Shown one piece after another: positions 18,444 to 21,998 of a DNA stretch of 21,998 nucleotides. Position numbers and translations under genes: made by a program. Under the pieces are notes generated by a model, which saw only the letters and a program-made list of their open reading frames with translations, searched no databases and was not told the DNA's origin. The first letter of the stretch is position 1; every line of letters starts with the position of its first letter. The DNA comes from Rozella allomycis CSF55 (taxonomy: Eukaryota > Rozellomycota): contig KE561209.1 in assembly GCA_000442015.1 (NCBI GenBank), positions 1-21,998 of the forward strand, written 5' to 3'.

Positions 18444-19301
18444 ATGAGGGCAACGAATGTCATATGGATTTTTCTATTTACAGTTGTTCTTTCAACAGTG
18501 CTAAAGGAAAGCAGGGAAAAGTTAATAGCCAAACTTAATCAGGAGGGAAATGCAAAACGAAGATCTATTCGTATTAAGCCTGCCCCGGTCTATAAGGAGA
18601 GAAGAATAACATCCCTGCTTAACCCCAATGTCCAAACAAAGCTGATTATGGAAAAGAGAAGGAAAAGTCGCTACGTAAAACCATTACTTTACAAAGTCCT
18701 TCAACCCTCAGTCAACTTAGATAAGGCCTTGCGCCAACGAAATGCAGAGGTATTGTCCTCTTTGATGAAAAATGTGCAAATGCAAATGGATCTTGTTAAA
18801 TCTCGCAATACTCGAAGCATACTGCTATTTCTGTTCACATGTATAAAAAACGATGGAATTCATGAGAATATCTCAACTGTTCGTTGTGTCTCTGTAATTG
18901 AAAATTCTCAGGTTCCATTTGCCCGTTTATATGAAATAATAGGACGCGGAAAGTCAAAGAAAATAAAGTCGGCATTTCATGTCTTGCAAACATCATTTGC
19001 GGGAAAAACAAGAGACAATTCTGAGTCAATTGAACTAATTGACTTGGAACTTCAAAACCAGATTCTGGGAAAACTAGGGAAGACGAAAAAGAGAGATCTA
19101 CAATGGCCAGATATTGCATTAATTAGCATTATTGCACAGCAATACCAATTGCCTTATAGCACGGAATATGTCAACAAGAAATTGATTCTCCCAAAAATAT
19201 TGTCCCGAGAGGATTTTGAAGAGTTATTATCAAAGCCCGCGTTTTCCAGTTTCGTAGAAACCTTAAAAACAATTGGTAAAGTAGAGATAGAAACAAAATA
19301 A
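18444..19301 (+). CDS. Secreted protein, tandem family member 2
   Basis: 285 residues, intronless, ATG to TAA. Its first 27 residues match member 1 at 24 positions (MRATNVIWIFLFTVVLSTVL followed by KESREKL), while the next 60 residues are mostly different apart from RITS-LNPNVQ. The helical domain keeps ILLFLFTCIKND, VPFARLYEII, SIELIDLELQNQIL, WPDIALISIIAQQY, and an end at IGKVEIETK. The pattern of constant signal and variable linker is typical of duplicated secreted proteins under diversifying pressure, but I have not measured it. About 285 bp separate it from member 1, and each gene has its own leader with CACGTG. The family is unknown. Confidence 0.8.
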   Translation: MRATNVIWIFLFTVVLSTVLKESREKLIAKLNQEGNAKRRSIRIKPAPVYKERRITSLLNPNVQTKLIMEKRRKSRYVKPLLYKVLQPSVNLDKALRQRNAEVLSSLMKNVQMQMDLVKSRNTRSILLFLFTCIKNDGIHENISTVRCVSVIENSQVPFARLYEIIGRGKSKKIKSAFHVLQTSFAGKTRDNSESIELIDLELQNQILGKLGKTKKRDLQWPDIALISIIAQQYQLPYSTEYVNKKLILPKILSREDFEELLSKPAFSSFVETLKTIGKVEIETK

Positions 19302-19357
19302 AAACACTTCCTCATTATTCCTTTATCGAATTTTACTGAAAAATAACTTCGAATCCA

Positions 19358-19570
19358 ATGTTAATAGACTATCGATATTCTATTTACAAACAAAGGAGAG
19401 GGGACGGTAAACAATGGGAAAAATTAAATCAAACTATCAAGGCATATGCCAAATCCAAATCTAGATCATTTAAAACATTATTAAAACCGATTTTAAAATC
19501 AAAACTCCAGGGACGTGTTCAGGTTATCAATAATAACTTTCCTTATGTTTTCGTATTTGTCTTATTATAA
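19358..19570 (+). CDS. Doubtful small basic ORF between tandem genes
   Basis: 70 residues from ATG to TAA, basic (KSKSRSFKTLLKPILKSKLQ) with a hydrophobic end (FPYVFVFVLL). It has no signal peptide and no similarity to its neighbours that I can see. It lies in the gap between the second and third secreted genes and could be chance or decayed DNA. Confidence 0.2.
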   Translation: MLIDYRYSIYKQRRGDGKQWEKLNQTIKAYAKSKSRSFKTLLKPILKSKLQGRVQVINNNFPYVFVFVLL

Positions 19571-19705
19571 TTATATACGGACTGCAATGAACGCTCTGAA
19601 GCAAAGAACTTGAATTAGACTATTACATATTTTCCCAATGTCTAAATTATAGATCCTCTGGAAAACGTGTCCCTTAGATGAGCCAGCCACCAAAAGCCTT
19701 TTTGT

Positions 19706-21262
19706 ATGAAGTCCGTAAAAGCGTTTCTTTGGGCTTATCTTTTATTGATAGAGATTTTTGTAGTATGTAGCAATCCTAGATTGGAGTTATATGAAAACTT
19801 TATACAGTCAAAGAAAGCCGAATCCTTGACCTTGAGGAAAAGGATTGTCTACCAGAACTATCAAAAACTAAGATTAAACCATTCGTTAAAAACTAAAAAC
19901 TTGCAAAATACATTGCTTTTAATAGGGGATCTGAATAAGCAAAGAGAATTGCTGCAAACCGGTAGTTTAAATGATATTATACTCTATTTTATTACGTGCA
20001 TAGAAAATCCACATTTTTCTGTAACTTTCAATATCGAAGTTTGTCAAGAGTTAATAGATGAAGGAGACATACACCTAGCTTTTCTATATCAACTTGCTCA
20101 TCGAGTTCCTCGTTTAAAATCATACACTGATCGATTTCTAGACATATTTTTTGAAAAGAAAAAATCTAAAGCGTTTAAGTTTGTTGATGATGAAATCCAA
20201 AGAGAAATATTGTCAGAAGATTTTAGAAAAATTAAAACTCTTGAATTGGAAGACATTCTATATTTAATAATGCATTCACAAGTGTACTCGCTACACAAAA
20301 GTTTTGAACTTCTTACATCTGTCTTGCGTAAAAAGGCCATATCTGAAGAAACTGTTACCCAATTGGTTCAAAATGCTGAGATTGAAGAGTTGGTGGGAAC
20401 TTTAATTCTATTCCGACCTGAATTTTTTCCTTTTGTTTTACGAAAAGCATTGGAATATAAAAAGTCTGCGGTTTTGGCTGAGATATTTTGTTTTCCACAC
20501 TATTCGGAAACTGATGTAATTTCTGTTATTGAGTCATCTTTACCAACCGATAGTAAAGTAATGATATTGAAAAACGTGAAGGAAACCGATATCCCACTTT
20601 CCAAATCTTTGAGAATATGTGCGGCAAAAGGTGAATATGAATTGCAAAATTTGATAATCTCGAATAATTTAAACCCCGAGACTTTATTTGTACTAAGTGT
20701 GGATAAAGAATTCTTGAAAAGCGTTATTAATTACGATCCATTCATCATAGAAAGTATCTTTGACGCCGCATTGAGCTTCGGAAACGAAATATTAGCTATT
20801 GAACTTTTAAATTATGCAAGTGCTGATGTTAAAGAAAAATTCATAGATATTACTGTTGATAAATGCAACCATCAAGTGTTGGAAAAATTGATTAATGATT
20901 ACATGTCCTTTCAGAGCAATTATGAGAAATTCAAAAAGATTGAAAAGAGAAATCAATGTATGTTGAAGTTTTATGTTCATTTGAAATGGAAAAAGTTAAA
21001 ACCTACCCAATCACTGTCCAATGCCATTATGGATACTTTAAGTTATGATATTGATGCAGCTGATCAAAAGACCGTTCTTGAAATTACTAGTACTTACCCT
21101 TTGGAAGAATATGAAGCAATTAAAATGTCAGAATTGATTCAAAAATTAGGGATACACGACATGGCCTTGCCTTGCAACGAAAATCATGATTCTGATACAG
21201 ATACAACAGAGAGCATCACTTTATTTGACTCTGACATTGAAATCATTGATAGTGATGATTGA
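19706..21262 (+). CDS. Secreted protein, long remote family member 3
   Basis: 518 residues, intronless, ATG to TGA. Residues 1-21 are a signal peptide (AFLWAYLLLIEIFVVCS). Residues about 60-235 repeat the ordered motifs of members 1 and 2: NDIILYFITCIEN for SSIILFLFTCVKN, HLAFLYQLA for PFARIYELI, KFVDDEIQREIL for ELIDTELQNIIL, and LEDILYLIMHSQVY for SDIALISIFAEKY. Identity is low but the spacing is kept. The remaining half, absent from members 1 and 2, is helical with ankyrin-like pieces (RICAAKGEYELQNLIISNN; ALSFGNEILAIELLNYA) and ends in an acidic tail (SDTDTTESITLFDSDIEI). It has no CACGTG at the position seen in the other two. It may be the ancestral long form, or a fusion with ankyrin-like helices such as those of the 12588-15257 protein. 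Confidence 0.8.
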   Translation: MKSVKAFLWAYLLLIEIFVVCSNPRLELYENFIQSKKAESLTLRKRIVYQNYQKLRLNHSLKTKNLQNTLLLIGDLNKQRELLQTGSLNDIILYFITCIENPHFSVTFNIEVCQELIDEGDIHLAFLYQLAHRVPRLKSYTDRFLDIFFEKKKSKAFKFVDDEIQREILSEDFRKIKTLELEDILYLIMHSQVYSLHKSFELLTSVLRKKAISEETVTQLVQNAEIEELVGTLILFRPEFFPFVLRKALEYKKSAVLAEIFCFPHYSETDVISVIESSLPTDSKVMILKNVKETDIPLSKSLRICAAKGEYELQNLIISNNLNPETLFVLSVDKEFLKSVINYDPFIIESIFDAALSFGNEILAIELLNYASADVKEKFIDITVDKCNHQVLEKLINDYMSFQSNYEKFKKIEKRNQCMLKFYVHLKWKKLKPTQSLSNAIMDTLSYDIDAADQKTVLEITSTYPLEEYEAIKMSELIQKLGIHDMALPCNENHDSDTDTTESITLFDSDIEIIDSDD

Positions 21263-21312
21263 AAGCCATAAATTTAATAAATTTATTTCATTATAAAGAT
21301 CCCTTTATTTGT

Positions 21313-21998
21313 TTATTTACGTTTCTTGATTTGCGAAGAAGTATCGTCATCAGTGTCTTTTCTCTTTGCCGGTGTCTTCCCAGCCCTTATATCGTAAGAC
21401 TCTTTCATTTTCTGCATATTTATTTTGCTAACAATCTATATTAACCAACACTTACGATTACATCATGCTCTACTATCGGCTTAGGATAATCTTTTCCGAT
21501 AATGCAATTTGCTTTCCTCTGCACTTCCAATGGTGCCTTCCATGGTTCATAGATATATTTTTTTGGAAATTGGCAAAGTTGTGGCACATACTTTCGAACG
21601 AAATTCCCCTCAGGATCATATTTTTTGGGAAAAGCAATTGGACTATACACTCTAAAATATTGATGAAAGAAGGCTGAAGCGCTAAGCCAAAGCCAATTAC
21701 CAAAATTGAGAAAGTAATCTGCATCTAGCAACAGATACTCAAATATTTCTGCACCCCGTTCCCAACTAATATATAAATCCCCTCTAGTTAGGAAACAAGC
21801 GACAGAATGCCTAGCCAAGTGATGGATCCATCCTTCTTGTCTTAATTGGTTCATGATCGCGTCAATCCAAGGAAATCCCGTCGTGCCATCTCTCCAAGCT
21901 TCCAAGTGCTTGGATGCCTCTTCGTCGACATCATCTTTCTCTTTCAATCGCCAATTAGTTTGAAGACAAATCGGGTTTCCTTCCATTCTGTGAAAATT
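21313..21998 (-). CDS. (6-4) photolyase / animal-type cryptochrome, C-terminal part
   Basis: This is the FAD-binding end of a cryptochrome/photolyase-family flavoprotein, cut at the window edge. Exons are 21998-21462 (179 codons) and 21435-21313. The sequence runs [106 protein letters not shown] and [10 protein letters not shown], the order typical of the (6-4) photolyase and animal cryptochrome clade and unlike CPD class I/II or DASH. The 26-nt intron at 21436-21461 was placed so that PIVEHD joins [14 protein letters not shown], restoring the family spacing (PIVNHxxASxxNIxRMK). The short C-terminus ends QIKKRK, a possible nuclear signal, and lacks the long tail of signalling cryptochromes, so repair of (6-4) photoproducts is the more likely role. 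Confidence 0.93.
21436..21461 (-). other. 26-nt spliceosomal intron in the photolyase gene
   Basis: It begins GTAATC and ends AATATAG. Other GT..AG choices nearby either break the frame or add residues; only this one gives a C-terminus of exactly the usual family spacing. Confidence 0.8.

Noticed and set aside
17425-19119. Several minus-strand ORFs opposite the tandem secreted genes
   Set aside because: The plus-strand proteins have signal peptides and paralogy in the coding frame; the antisense frames are not conserved between copies.
1-21998. Ciliate origin because of tiny introns
   Set aside because: TAA, TAG and TGA each end genes at family-expected places (TAA after the PITH domain and NMT, TAG at 12588, TGA at 21262), so the code is standard.
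21313-21998. CPD photolyase or DASH cryptochrome
   Set aside because: The [19 protein letters not shown] and [15 protein letters not shown] segments follow the (6-4)/animal cryptochrome clade.
1-21998. tRNA genes, rRNA, CRISPR arrays, telomere repeats
   Set aside because: I looked for cloverleaf T-loop motifs, spaced repeats and telomere-like runs on both strands and found none.

Overview
This 22 kb window is AT-rich eukaryotic nuclear DNA from a compact genome, with roughly one gene per 1.5 kb. Six genes can be modelled with spliceosomal introns, 21 in all. Nineteen of these are 25-29 nt long, most often 26, and the outliers are 20 and 37 nt. All three standard stop codons end genes here, so this is not a ciliate with a changed code. 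Introns this short are known in dicyemid mesozoans. The dense packing and the cluster of secreted, effector-like proteins, one with strong nuclear-targeting-type segments, fit better with an intracellular parasite such as a Rozella-like cryptomycotan fungus. That placement is an inference (about 50 percent).

Layout. 1-433 (+): an unplaced coding-like scrap, a single n, then the end of a TXNL1-type PITH domain. 570-2760 (-): a six-exon kinesin-like protein whose nucleotide-binding motifs look eroded, followed by a coiled coil. 2845-4019 (-): a six-exon coiled-coil protein with faint IFT57-like features. 4192-5856 (+): a broken P-loop NTPase gene of the kind found in Crinkler/RHS-like families. 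5857-9990: a gene-poor stretch with ten of the eleven n characters in the window, several local duplications (one exact over 237 bp), gene scraps and a LINE reverse transcriptase remnant. 10070-12475: five small genes of unknown function, one of them with three tiny introns. 12588-15257 (-): a secreted 889-residue ankyrin-like protein with lysine-rich segments. 15408-16880 (-): N-myristoyltransferase in seven exons. 17296-21262 (+): three related secreted proteins in tandem. 21313-end (-): the C-terminal part of a (6-4) photolyase or animal-type cryptochrome.

The striking part is 12588-21262. Four intronless genes with signal peptides surround an intron-rich housekeeping gene. The first two tandem paralogues have nearly identical signal peptides, faster-changing bodies, and a CACGTG site at exactly the same distance before the start codon. 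The third is a longer, remote relative with a C-terminal extension. I recognise no known family for them. They look like a lineage-specific set of secreted proteins, possibly acting in a host.
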